Origin: Gemmatimonadaceae bacterium
GTDB lineage: Bacteria > Gemmatimonadota > Gemmatimonadetes > Gemmatimonadales > Gemmatimonadaceae
Reading direction: 5' to 3'
Length of the DNA stretch: 33,844 nt
NCBI GenBank assembly: GCA_013817305.1
Contig: JACDCY010000017.1
Location: 2,104-35,947 of the forward strand
Shown: positions 23,052-31,062 of the stretch, one piece after another
How the letters are laid out: the number at the start of each line of letters is the position of its first letter
Numbering within the stretch: the first letter of the stretch is position 1
Made by a program: the position numbers and the translations under genes
Notes under the pieces: generated by a model
Database searches by the model: none
Seen by the model: the letters and a program-made list of their open reading frames with translations, nothing else
What the model was told of the DNA's origin: nothing

Positions 23052-24815
23052 GTGCCCACCATCTCAATTCTCCCCGGCGCCGTCGCCGACCAGATCGCCG
23101 CAGGCGAAGTCGTCGAGCGCCCGGCATCCGTGGTCAAGGAGCTGGTGGAGAACGCGCTCGACGCGGGCGCGAAGTCGGTCGAGGTCACCGTACACGAGGG
23201 CGGCCGCGCGCTCATCCGCGTAGCCGACGACGGCTGCGGGATGGATCGCGATGACGTTCTGCTCGCGCTCGAGCGGCACGGGACCTCGAAGATACGGACG
23301 GCGGCAGACCTTGTTGGAGTCGTGACGTTTGGTTTTCGCGGAGAGGCGCTGCCGGCGATCAGCTCCGTCTCGGAGCTCAACCTGGAGAGCTGCACGTCCG
23401 GCGGTGCGGGACTCGAAGTTCGCAGCGCTGCCGGCAAAGTCCTCAACGTCTCCGACGCAGCCCGGCAAACGGGGACTACGGTCACGGTGGCCCGCCTGTT
23501 CTACAACGTGCCCGCCCGCCAGAAATTCCTGCGCGGCGCGCGCTCCGAGTGGCGCGCCATCGCCGAGACGATGACCAACATCGCGTTGGCTCGCCGCGAG
23601 GTCCGGTTTGTCGTGACGCACGACGGCAAGCCAGCCATAAATGTCCCGCCGGCCGCGGACCTGCGCGAGCGGCTCGCCGCGCTGCACGGCGCCGACTACG
23701 CCGCGTCCATGGTGCAGGTGGAGGATCTTGCCGGCGCCGTGCATACCAGCGGCCTCGCGGAAAAGCCCGCCGACGTCGGAACGAGAACGCGCCGGATCTT
23801 CGTCACGATCAATGGCCGCGTGGTCCGCGATCACGGTCTCGTGCGCGCGGCGGAAGCCGCATATCGCAACACGATCCCGGCCGGCGTCAGGCCGTCGCTC
23901 TTCCTCGACATCGTGCTTCCGGCCGATCTTGTGGACGTGAATGTGCACCCGGCGAAGGCCGAAGTCCGCTTCCGCGACCGCTGGCCGGTGGAGCGCGCCG
24001 TCGAGGCAGCGGTCAGACGCGCCCTGGGGAACTGGGACAGCTCGGCGTCGCTCGGGCCGCGGGCGTACGCGCCGGGCTGGAATTCATTTCAGGCCCAGAG
24101 CCAGGCGGACAGCGCGCTCAACGAATCCGGCGGGTTGTCGCTCGAGTTTACGGCCGCGGCTGCGCAAGCCGGAAACGGGACGCCCGCGTTCGACGCGGCT
24201 CGCGGCGATGTCGACGCGGCCGAAGCGATGCCGGAGAACGATTACGTGCCGCCCCTCTTTCAGCTGAACCGCACGTACGTGACCTTCGAGCACGACGGCA
24301 GCGGCCTCGTGCTCATAGACCAGCACTCCGCTCACGAGCGCATTCTCTACGAGCGGTTCATGACCGCTCTCGAGACGGGAGCGTCTCCCTCGCAGCGTCT
24401 CCTCTTTCCGATTACTCTCCACCTGGGCGGACCTGAGGTCGACGCGTTCGAAGAGAATCGGGAGCACCTCGAGAAACTCGGGTTTGAAGTCGAGTTGTTC
24501 GGCGGAAACACGTTGCTCGTTCACAGCGTTCCGGCGCCGCACGCCAGGTTCGACGCCGAGCGGTGCCTTCGCGAGACGTTGACGGCCCTTACCGGTGATC
24601 GCGCCCCGGGAACCATCGCCAGGCACGAGCGGTTGCTCGCGACGGTCGCGTGCAAGGCCGCGATCAAGGGCGGCGAGGTGCTCGCACCCGATGAAATGCG
24701 CGCGCTGTTCCTCGCGCTGCGCGACACGAAGCTCCCGGCTCATGACGTTCACGGACGCGCGACTATAGTCCGCATCGCCTGGGATGAGCTGGAGCGCCGC
24801 TTTGGCAGGCGGTAG
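23052..24815 (+). CDS. mutL: DNA mismatch repair protein MutL
   Basis: 587 residues from GTG 23052. The GHKL ATPase motifs are complete: A-A-G-E-V-V-E-R-P-A-S-V-V-K-E-L-V-E-N-A-L-D-A-G, D-D-G-C-G-M, R-H-G-T-S-K-I and G-F-R-G-E-A-L. The C-terminal domain has D-Q-H-S-A-H-E-R-I-L-Y-E, the metal-binding endonuclease motif, and A-C-K-A-A-I-K. The last motif, usually C-P-H-G-R-P, reads D-V-H-G-R-A, with the Cys lost. The nicking activity expected in bacteria without MutH is therefore likely, but metal binding may be altered. TAGTTT at 23041-23046, five bases before the start, could be a -10 for a leaderless message. The last 32 bases overlap miaA. Confidence 0.96.
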   Translation: MPTISILPGAVADQIAAGEVVERPASVVKELVENALDAGAKSVEVTVHEGGRALIRVADDGCGMDRDDVLLALERHGTSKIRTAADLVGVVTFGFRGEALPAISSVSELNLESCTSGGAGLEVRSAAGKVLNVSDAARQTGTTVTVARLFYNVPARQKFLRGARSEWRAIAETMTNIALARREVRFVVTHDGKPAINVPPAADLRERLAALHGADYAASMVQVEDLAGAVHTSGLAEKPADVGTRTRRIFVTINGRVVRDHGLVRAAEAAYRNTIPAGVRPSLFLDIVLPADLVDVNVHPAKAEVRFRDRWPVERAVEAAVRRALGNWDSSASLGPRAYAPGWNSFQAQSQADSALNESGGLSLEFTAAAAQAGNGTPAFDAARGDVDAAEAMPENDYVPPLFQLNRTYVTFEHDGSGLVLIDQHSAHERILYERFMTALETGASPSQRLLFPITLHLGGPEVDAFEENREHLEKLGFEVELFGGNTLLVHSVPAPHARFDAERCLRETLTALTGDRAPGTIARHERLLATVACKAAIKGGEVLAPDEMRALFLALRDTKLPAHDVHGRATIVRIAWDELERRFGRR

Positions 24816-25713
24816 CCTCCGTATCATCTGCGGCCCGACGGCCGCGGGCAAATCCGCGATCGCGCTCGACCTCGCCGAGAGACACGGCGCCGACATCCTG
24901 TCGGCCGATTCGCGCCAGATATACCAGCGCTTCGACATCGGGACCGCCAAGCCCACGCGGGAGGAGAGGGCCCGCGTGCAGCATTTCGGCGTGGACATCA
25001 TCGATCCGGGCGAGCGCTACTCTGCCGCGCGGTGGGCGCGGGATGCGGATGAGTGGATCTCCGAGTGTCGGGCAGCAGGACGGACTCCTCTGGTGGTGGG
25101 AGGCACGGGCTTCTACATCCGCGCGCTCGTCGAGCCACTCGCCGACTCGCCGGTTTTCGACACGGCGCAACGGCTCACCATCGGGTCCGAGCTGGAGCAG
25201 CTCAGCACGGACGATCTGCGGCGCTGGTGCGTGCTCCTCGACCCCGCGCGCGCGGACCTCGGCCGAACGCAGCTGCTGCGCGCCATCGAGACCGCGCTGC
25301 TGTCCGGCAAACGGCTGAGCGATTTTCACGCGGCCGCGCCTCGCCTGCAGCCGCGTCCGGCGAGATTCCTGGTGGTGGACCGCGGCGCCGGACTGCAGGA
25401 GCGTATCGCGCAGCGCATCGACGCCATGTTCGCCGCGGGTTGGGTGGACGAGGTCCGTCAGCTGTCGCATGACGTCGCGTCGTCAGCCCCGGCCTGGATG
25501 GCGTCGGGCTACGCCACGGTGCGCGCGCTGGCGCGCGGGGAGGTAGACTTCGACGCCGCGCGTGAAAAGATTCTGATCGAGACCAGGCAGTACGCCAAGC
25601 GCCAGCGGACCTGGTTCCGGCACCAGATCGGCGGAACGACGGTAACCCATGTGGACGCGTCCTCGGCCGACGCGTCCCGGATCATCGAAGAGTGGTGGAT
25701 GCAAGGCACATGA
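24784..25713 (+). CDS. miaA: tRNA dimethylallyltransferase
   Basis: 309 residues, normal length. The P-loop I-C-G-P-T-A-A-G-K-S is at about 14-23, followed by A-D-S-R-Q-I-Y-Q, G-T-A-K-P-T, V-V-G-G-T-G-F-Y-I-R-A-L and, near the end, T-R-Q-Y-A-K-R-Q-R-T-W-F-R. All are diagnostic of MiaA. It adds a dimethylallyl group to A37 of tRNAs reading UNN codons. ATG 24784 lies 32 bases inside mutL, and the mutL-miaA order is widespread. Translational coupling with mutL is likely. The stop overlaps the bshA start (ATGA). Confidence 0.97.
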   Translation: MSWSAALAGGSLRIICGPTAAGKSAIALDLAERHGADILSADSRQIYQRFDIGTAKPTREERARVQHFGVDIIDPGERYSAARWARDADEWISECRAAGRTPLVVGGTGFYIRALVEPLADSPVFDTAQRLTIGSELEQLSTDDLRRWCVLLDPARADLGRTQLLRAIETALLSGKRLSDFHAAAPRLQPRPARFLVVDRGAGLQERIAQRIDAMFAAGWVDEVRQLSHDVASSAPAWMASGYATVRALARGEVDFDAAREKILIETRQYAKRQRTWFRHQIGGTTVTHVDASSADASRIIEEWWMQGT

Positions 25714-26840
25714 AGATCGGCATCACCTGTTATCCCACGTACGGCGGATCCGGCGCCGTCGCGACCGAGCTGGGCATCGCGCTCGCCGAACGCGGGCACG
25801 AGGTGCATTTCATCACCTACAGGCAGCCGTTCCGCCTTCCCTCGTTCCTCCCGCGCGTCTTCTTCCATGAGGTAGACGTAGGACGCTACCCGCTGTTCGA
25901 GTTTCCGCCGTACGACCTCGCGCTCGCCGCCCGAATGCATGAGGTTGTCCGCGCGCACGACCTGGCACTGCTTCACTGCCACTACGCGATTCCGCACGCC
26001 ACCAGCGCGTGGATCGCGCGCGAGATGCTGCGGCAATCGGGGCGCGACATAAAGCTCGTCACGACGCTGCACGGCACCGACATCACCGTCGTCGGCCAGG
26101 ACCCCTCTTTTCAATCCATCACGCGCTTCTCCATCGAGAAGTCGGATCGCATCACCGCGGTCTCCGAGTATCTCAAGGGGGAGACCTTCCACGCGTTCGG
26201 CTGTACGGGCTGTGACGTCCGCGTAATTCACAATTTCGTGGACCCCGCAGTGTACGACCGGCAGCGGTACGCTCCGTTGCTCCGCGAGCAGTTCGGAGCG
26301 AAGCAATGCGTGGTGATGCACGTCTCGAACTTTCGCCCGGTGAAGCGCATTCGGGACGTCGTGCGTGTCTTCGCGCGCATACGCGAGAGCGTGCCCGCGG
26401 TGCTGGTGATGGTCGGCGACGGGCCGGACCGCGCGTTGGCGGAGGATGAGGCCCGCACGCTCGGCGTCCGCAACGCGGTGCACTTTCTCGGCAAGCTCGA
26501 CGTGGTCGCTCCGCTGCTGGCGGGCGCGGATCTTTTTCTTCTCCCGAGCCAGAGCGAATCCTTCGGTCTGAGCGCGCTGGAGGCGCTCGCGTCCGGCGTG
26601 CCCGTCGTGGCCACAAAGGCCGGCGGTCTCGTGGAAGTCGTGCGCGAAGGCGAGACCGGATACCTCTGCGAGGTCGGGGATGTGGACGGAATGGGGCGGG
26701 CCGCTGTCTCCCTGCTTGACGATTCCGCCAAATGGAAGCGCATGAGCGAAGCTGGACAGGCCGACGCGCGGTCACGATTCTCCCGCGATGAAGTGGTGAG
26801 CAGCTACGAGCGACTCTACGAGGACGCACTCGCACAATGA
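25710..26840 (+). CDS. bshA: N-acetyl-alpha-D-glucosaminyl L-malate synthase (BshA-like)
   Basis: 376 residues from ATG 25710, overlapping the miaA stop. An ATG 18 bases upstream is less likely because it lies deeper in miaA. M-K-I-G-I-T-C-Y-P-T-Y-G-G-S-G-A-V-A-T-E-L-G is the BshA signature, and H-G-T-D-I-T and S-N-F-R-P-V-K-R fit GT4 retaining glycosyltransferases. S-Q-S-E-S-F-G-L-S-A-L-E-A contains the E-x7-E nucleotide-sugar motif. BshA joins UDP-GlcNAc and malate in the first step of bacillithiol synthesis. No bshB or bshC is in the window, so completeness of the pathway is unknown. The call is strong at family level, but other GT4 enzymes share parts of the signature. Confidence 0.9.
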   Translation: MKIGITCYPTYGGSGAVATELGIALAERGHEVHFITYRQPFRLPSFLPRVFFHEVDVGRYPLFEFPPYDLALAARMHEVVRAHDLALLHCHYAIPHATSAWIAREMLRQSGRDIKLVTTLHGTDITVVGQDPSFQSITRFSIEKSDRITAVSEYLKGETFHAFGCTGCDVRVIHNFVDPAVYDRQRYAPLLREQFGAKQCVVMHVSNFRPVKRIRDVVRVFARIRESVPAVLVMVGDGPDRALAEDEARTLGVRNAVHFLGKLDVVAPLLAGADLFLLPSQSESFGLSALEALASGVPVVATKAGGLVEVVREGETGYLCEVGDVDGMGRAAVSLLDDSAKWKRMSEAGQADARSRFSRDEVVSSYERLYEDALAQ

Positions 26841-27643
26841 CGATCTTTCAGGCGCTGATACTCGGCATCATTCAGGGATTCACCGAGCTCCTGCCCATCA
26901 GCAGCTCCGCGCACCTCGCGCTCACGCCCTGGCTCCTCGGCTGGCCCGATCACGGGCTGGCGTTCGATGTTGCGCTGCATCTGGGCACGCTCATCGCGAT
27001 AGTCGGATATTTCCACGCCGAGTGGCGAATGCTCATCGTCGCCGCGATCTCTCTGGCGAGAAAGCGGCGCGCGGAGACGCCGGAAGAAAAACGGGTAGTC
27101 TTCCTGGTGATCGCGACCATTCCCGCGGGCATCGCCGGTCTTCTGCTCGAGGACGCCGCCGAGACGATCTTCCGCTCGCCGGTGCTCATAGCCACGAATC
27201 TCATCGTCATGGGAATACTCCTGTGGGCGGTCGACAGGTTCATGTCCCGCGAGCGCGGCATGGAGTCCATGAGCTGGAAGGACGCCATGCTCGTCGGACT
27301 CGCGCAGTGCCTCGCCCTCGTCCCGGGAGTGTCTCGGTCCGGGTCGACGATCACGGCCGGCCGCGCGCTCAAGCTGTCGCGGGAATCGGCGGCGGTGTTC
27401 AGCTTTCTGCTCAGCATGCCGATCACGCTGGCGGCCGTTGTATTCAAGTTCCCCGACGCGCTACGCGAAGCCGAGAGCGTTGTCCCGCTGGCGGTGGGCG
27501 TGGTGGCAGCCGCGTTAAGCGCGTGGGTCGCGATCGCGGTGCTGCTCCGATACGTGGCGCGGCGCAGCTACGGCGTGTTCGCGGTGTATCGTGTCGCGTT
27601 CGGCGCGCTGATTCTTTATCTGATTTATGCGCGCGGACTCTGA
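26837..27643 (+). CDS. uppP: Undecaprenyl-diphosphatase UppP/BacA
   Basis: 268 residues, about eight membrane helices. I-I-Q-G-F-T-E-L-L-P-I-S-S-S-A-H-L near the start carries the catalytic Glu and the Ser/His residues. P-G-V-S-R-S-G-S-T-I in the middle is the second conserved motif. The enzyme recycles the undecaprenyl carrier used for peptidoglycan and other envelope polymers, and confers bacitracin tolerance when abundant. ATG 26837 overlaps the bshA stop (ATGA). Its 3' end overlaps the longer candidate start of birA by 17 bases. Confidence 0.96.
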   Translation: MTIFQALILGIIQGFTELLPISSSAHLALTPWLLGWPDHGLAFDVALHLGTLIAIVGYFHAEWRMLIVAAISLARKRRAETPEEKRVVFLVIATIPAGIAGLLLEDAAETIFRSPVLIATNLIVMGILLWAVDRFMSRERGMESMSWKDAMLVGLAQCLALVPGVSRSGSTITAGRALKLSRESAAVFSFLLSMPITLAAVVFKFPDALREAESVVPLAVGVVAAALSAWVAIAVLLRYVARRSYGVFAVYRVAFGALILYLIYARGL

Positions 27644-28430
27644 TAGCACGCTGGCGGCTGGCAGCTGGCAGCCGGGAGCGGGTAGCGCGGCCGGTCCTTA
27701 CTGCGGCCAGACTCAGAGCCAGATCGCTGTGCTCGCCGGAGTACCGCGCGCTCTGCTGTTCGGGGACGTGAGCTCCACGATGGACGTGGCGCACGAGGCC
27801 GCCGCTGAAGGCGCGCCAGCGGGAACGCTCGTGCTCGCCGAGCACCAGCTCAGCGGCCGGGGACGCGCGGGCAGGGTGTGGACGTCACAGGCCGGGAGCG
27901 GTGTCTGGCTCACGCTCATCGAGCGGCCGTGGGAGGGAGTGCCTGTAGAGCTCCTGTCGCTTCGCGCGGGGCTTGCGCTCGCGCCCGTCCTCGACCGGTT
28001 CGCGACGGCACCCGTCGGCATCAAGTGGCCCAACGATTTGCATGTGCACGGTCGCAAGCTGGGCGGCATTCTCATAGAAGCGCGCTGGCGTGACGGTCGG
28101 CCCGAATGGGTGGCGCTCGGAGTCGGCATCAACGTTTCGGCGCCGGCGGACGTCGAGCATGCAATCGGATTGAGCTCGGGCGTAATGGCGCTGGACGTGC
28201 TGGCGGCCGTCGTACCCGCGCTTCGCCGCGCGGCCGCGAAGCGCGGACCGTTGTCTTCGGCGGAGCTCGAGGCATTCGCGCTCCGTGATGTCGCGGCGGG
28301 GAAGAGATGCTCCGAGCCGGCGCCCGGAACCGTGCGGGGAATCAACGAGCAGGGTGAACTGCTGGTGGAATCCGTCGAGGGATCGTCGGCGTACCGCAGC
28401 GGCTCGCTCGTACTGGAGAATGAGCGATGA
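27627..28430 (+). CDS. birA: Biotin--[acetyl-CoA-carboxylase] ligase (monofunctional)
   Basis: 267 residues from ATG 27627, or 233 from GTG 27729. G-R-G-R-A-G-R-V-W-T-S is the biotinyl-AMP loop and K-W-P-N-D-L-H-V-H-G-R-K-L-G-G-I-L-I-E the substrate core. A short C-terminal domain follows. There is no N-terminal HTH, so it should not act as a biotin repressor. Residues 8-20 of the longer form come from a heptamer repeat (27650-27684) and are low complexity (A-A-G-S-W-Q-P-G-A-G-S). The conserved region begins only around residue 40, so the true start may be GTG 27729, which would leave the repeat intergenic. The enzyme attaches biotin to acetyl-CoA carboxylase and related carriers. Confidence 0.92.
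   Translation: MRADSDSTLAAGSWQPGAGSAAGPYCGQTQSQIAVLAGVPRALLFGDVSSTMDVAHEAAAEGAPAGTLVLAEHQLSGRGRAGRVWTSQAGSGVWLTLIERPWEGVPVELLSLRAGLALAPVLDRFATAPVGIKWPNDLHVHGRKLGGILIEARWRDGRPEWVALGVGINVSAPADVEHAIGLSSGVMALDVLAAVVPALRRAAAKRGPLSSAELEAFALRDVAAGKRCSEPAPGTVRGINEQGELLVESVEGSSAYRSGSLVLENER
27650..27684. repeat. Heptamer array (GCTGGCA type) at the uppP-birA junction
   Basis: Consecutive 7-base units read GCTGGCG, GCTGGCA, GCTGGCA, GCCGGGA, GCGGGTA. The unit is GC-rich and unrelated to the heptamers at the other three loci, but has the same period. It lies in the first codons of the long birA frame or, if birA starts at 27729, in the uppP-birA gap. Confidence 0.7.
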
Positions 28431-29209
28431 TCATCGCGTTCGACGTAGGAAACACGGAGACCACGATCGGCATCTTCGCGGGCGACATCATGCGCGCGAG
28501 CTTCCGCATCACCACCAGCTCGCCGCGCACGGTGGATGAGACCGGCGTGCTGTTGAGCTCTCTGCTCGATTCGGCCGGGATCCGGGTGAAGAGCATCGAC
28601 GGCGCGGCCATCTGCTCGGTCGTCCCGCAGTTCACGGCGACTCTGGCCGAAGCCTGCCGCCGCGTCACGGGCAGCAACCCGTTTTCGATCGACGCCGCGG
28701 CGGATCTCCCGATCACGCTCGACGTAGACGAGCCCCTCACCGTCGGCGCCGACAGAATCGCGAACACGCTGGCCGCGCACTCGCTGCTGAAGCGCGATTG
28801 CATAGTCGTCGACCTTGGCACCGCGACCACGTACGACTGCATCACCGCGGCAGGCTCCTTTTTCGGCGGGATCATTCAGCCGGGCGTCACCAGCTCGGCG
28901 GAAACGCTTTTCCGCAAGACGTCCAAGCTTCCCGCGACTGCAATCGTCGCTCCGGCGAAAGCGGTAGGTACCCGGACCGAAGAGTGCATCCAGGCAGGCG
29001 TCGTGTTCGGGTCGGCGGAATCGATCGACGGGCTGGTTCGCCGGATCAAGGCCGAGTGGCCCGGCGGCGGTGAGCCGATCGTAGTGGCCACGGGCGGACT
29101 TTGCGAAGTCTTCGCCCGCCACTGCAAGGAGTTCGATCAGGTGGACCCATTCTTCACGTTGAAGGGCGTCAGAGTCGGGTTCGAGATTCTCAGCGCCGCT
29201 AGCCAGTAG
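28427..29209 (+). CDS. coaX: Type III pantothenate kinase
   Basis: 260 residues from ATG 28427, overlapping the birA stop. M-I-I-A-F-D-V-G-N-T-E-T-T-I-G is the ASKHA phosphate-1 motif with the catalytic Asp. V-G-A-D-R-I-A-N binds pantothenate, and V-V-D-L-G-T-A-T-T-Y-D is the phosphate-2 motif. V-A-T-G-G-L near the end is the adenosine motif. CoaX phosphorylates pantothenate, the first step of CoA synthesis, and is insensitive to CoA feedback. The birA-coaX pair, often adjacent in bacteria, links two cofactor functions. The gene appears intact. Confidence 0.97.
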   Translation: MIIAFDVGNTETTIGIFAGDIMRASFRITTSSPRTVDETGVLLSSLLDSAGIRVKSIDGAAICSVVPQFTATLAEACRRVTGSNPFSIDAAADLPITLDVDEPLTVGADRIANTLAAHSLLKRDCIVVDLGTATTYDCITAAGSFFGGIIQPGVTSSAETLFRKTSKLPATAIVAPAKAVGTRTEECIQAGVVFGSAESIDGLVRRIKAEWPGGGEPIVVATGGLCEVFARHCKEFDQVDPFFTLKGVRVGFEILSAASQ

Positions 29210-29213
29210 AAAC

Positions 29214-29243
29214 TTCCGGTTCGGCGTCCCGTACTGACCGGAA
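29214..29243. repeat. Short dyad between coaX and the Sel1 gene
   Basis: TTCCGGT at 29214-29220 and ACCGGAA at 29237-29243 are perfect inverted repeats around a 16-base loop. The right arm includes the first base of the downstream ATG. It could be a weak terminator or an operator, but a 7-base stem may be chance. Confidence 0.35.
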
Positions 29244-30145
29244 TGCCCATCCGCCTCAGTACAGCTCTGATCGCCCTCGTGTGCGCAGCGATCACTGCTT
29301 CCTGCAGCGAACCGCAAAGGGACGCGAAACGCCTCCGCGCCGAATGTGACGCCGGGAACGCCGTATCTTGCGACAGCTTCGCAACCAAGCTGTACAAGGG
29401 AGAGTACGTCCTGCGGGACGATGCGCGCGCCGCCGGGCTGTTTGAGCGGGCGTGCGGCGACAAGGTCGGGCGAAGTTGCGCCTCGCTTGCTGACATGCGG
29501 CAGTCCGGTCCCAAGCCGGACTCTGCCGCAGCGTTGAGATTGTTCCGCCAGGCATGCGAGCTGAACGCGCCGGAGGGATGCGCGCGGCTCGGAATGCTGT
29601 ACGGCGCGGGCGTGGGCACGGCCCGCGATCTCCCGCGCGCGGCGGCCCTATTTGCACAGTCATGCGAGGGCGGGCACCGGACGGGCTGCGCGTTGCTCGG
29701 CTCTCTACATGCTACCGGCGATGGAGTCGCCCAGGACTACGCCCGCGCTGCCACGCTATTTAGAAGATCATGTGACAGCACGGTGACACTCGGGTGCCTG
29801 GGCCTGGGCCGCCTCCACCTTGCGGGGACGGGCGCGCCGCAGAACGATTCGATCGCGGCGTCGCTCTTCAAGCGGGCATGCTACGATTCCAAGGAGCGTG
29901 AGGGCTGCTTCGACTTTGCGGCCGTGCACGAGGCTGGGCGCGGGGTGCCGCAGAATTTCCAGCGAGCGGCGGCCCTGTATCGCGAAGGATGCGAGGACCG
30001 GAACGGCGAGGCGTGCGCGAGGCTGGCGGCGCTCTACGCCAAGGGAGCCGGAGTACCCCGGGATTCCACCCATGCCGCGAAGCTGCGCGAAAATGCCTGT
30101 CGGTACGGCAACGCTCTATCCTGCGCCAAGCCCCGGGGTAAATGA
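29243..30145 (+). CDS. Sel1-repeat, Cys-rich lipoprotein
   Basis: 300 residues. The leader I-A-L-V-C-A-A-I-T-A-S-C near residue 20 ends in a lipobox-like T-A-S-C, so the mature protein is probably lipid-anchored and exported. About seven Sel1-like units follow, each with the alternation A-C/G-C-A-x-L-G and Y-x-x-G-x-G-V-x-x-D-x-x-R-A-A-x-L-F-x-R-A-C. Paired Cys are spaced as in the Helicobacter Hcp family, where they form disulphides within each repeat. Such solenoids bind proteins or peptidoglycan fragments; no specific partner can be named. It starts 33 bases after coaX and overlaps the following ABC ATPase gene by 4 bases, so it may be cotranscribed with the exporter genes. Confidence 0.9.
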   Translation: MPIRLSTALIALVCAAITASCSEPQRDAKRLRAECDAGNAVSCDSFATKLYKGEYVLRDDARAAGLFERACGDKVGRSCASLADMRQSGPKPDSAAALRLFRQACELNAPEGCARLGMLYGAGVGTARDLPRAAALFAQSCEGGHRTGCALLGSLHATGDGVAQDYARAATLFRRSCDSTVTLGCLGLGRLHLAGTGAPQNDSIAASLFKRACYDSKEREGCFDFAAVHEAGRGVPQNFQRAAALYREGCEDRNGEACARLAALYAKGAGVPRDSTHAAKLRENACRYGNALSCAKPRGK

Positions 30146-31062
30146 TGCTGCCCACCACGGGCCAGGCGCTGCTCTCCGTCGAGCACCTCACCAAGCGTTA
30201 CAAGGGCGTCGTCGCACTCGATGACGTCACGTTCGCCATTACCGATGGTATCACCGGGATTCTCGGTGAGAACGGCGCAGGAAAGAGCACGGTCATCAAG
30301 ATCCTGCTCGGCCTGCTGCAACCGACATCCGGGTCCGCGACGATTCTGGGCCAGAGCGCTACCGATAGCGTGGACGTTCGCGCGCGCGTGGGCTACATGC
30401 CCGAGCACGACTGCCTGCCGAGCGATGTGAGCGCGGCCGAGTTCCTGACGCACATGGGGGAGGTGAGCGGGCTGCCCCCCGACATGGCGCGCACCCGCTC
30501 CGCCGACACGCTGCGCCACGTGGGCTTGTTCGAAGAGCGGTACCGCTCCATCGGCGGATACTCGACCGGCATGAAGCAGCGCGTGAAGCTGTGCCAGGCC
30601 CTGGTGCACGATCCCGCGTTCGTCTTCCTCGACGAGCCGACGGCGGGACTCGACCCGGCCGGGCGCGAGGAGATGCTGACTCTCATAAGGAAGACGCACC
30701 GGGAGTTCGGGATCAGCGTGCTGTTCTCGTCCCACTTGATGGCAGACGTAGAGCGTACCTGCGACCGGATCATCGTGCTTCAGGGCGGCCATCTGGTGCA
30801 CACCGGCGAGGTCGCGGACTACATCATGGAGACGACGACGGTCTTCATCGAGGTAGACACCAATCGCGAGGAGCTCGCGACTGCGCTCGAGAGCAGGGGG
30901 GTCGCGGTCACCGCCGAGCGTGGCGGGCTCACGGTGGAGGGGTCAGACGAGTCGGTGTACGACCAGGTGCGCGACGCGCTGGTCGAAGCGGAGGCTCCGC
31001 TGCGACGGATGGCGCCGCGCCGCCGCGAGCTTACCGAGTTGTTCGAAAGGGAGTCGAAATGA
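30142..31062 (+). CDS. ABC-2 transporter ATP-binding protein (first pair)
   Basis: 306 residues from ATG 30142, overlapping the Sel1 stop. Walker A is G-E-N-G-A-G-K-S, the signature Y-S-T-G-M-K-Q-R (a variant of LSGGQ usual in ABC-2 subunits), Walker B F-V-F-L-D-E-P and the H-loop S-S-H-L-M. A C-terminal extension of about 80 residues (F-I-E-V-D-T-N-R-E-E-L-A onward) is typical of the CcmA/YhaQ-like group. It pairs with the permease encoded immediately downstream. The substrate is unknown. Confidence 0.94.
   Translation: MMLPTTGQALLSVEHLTKRYKGVVALDDVTFAITDGITGILGENGAGKSTVIKILLGLLQPTSGSATILGQSATDSVDVRARVGYMPEHDCLPSDVSAAEFLTHMGEVSGLPPDMARTRSADTLRHVGLFEERYRSIGGYSTGMKQRVKLCQALVHDPAFVFLDEPTAGLDPAGREEMLTLIRKTHREFGISVLFSSHLMADVERTCDRIIVLQGGHLVHTGEVADYIMETTTVFIEVDTNREELATALESRGVAVTAERGGLTVEGSDESVYDQVRDALVEAEAPLRRMAPRRRELTELFERESK

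Noticed and set aside
27713-29317. 534-codon minus-strand ORF
   Set aside because: It runs antisense through birA, coaX and the start of the Sel1 gene, all of which have clear family motifs on the plus strand.
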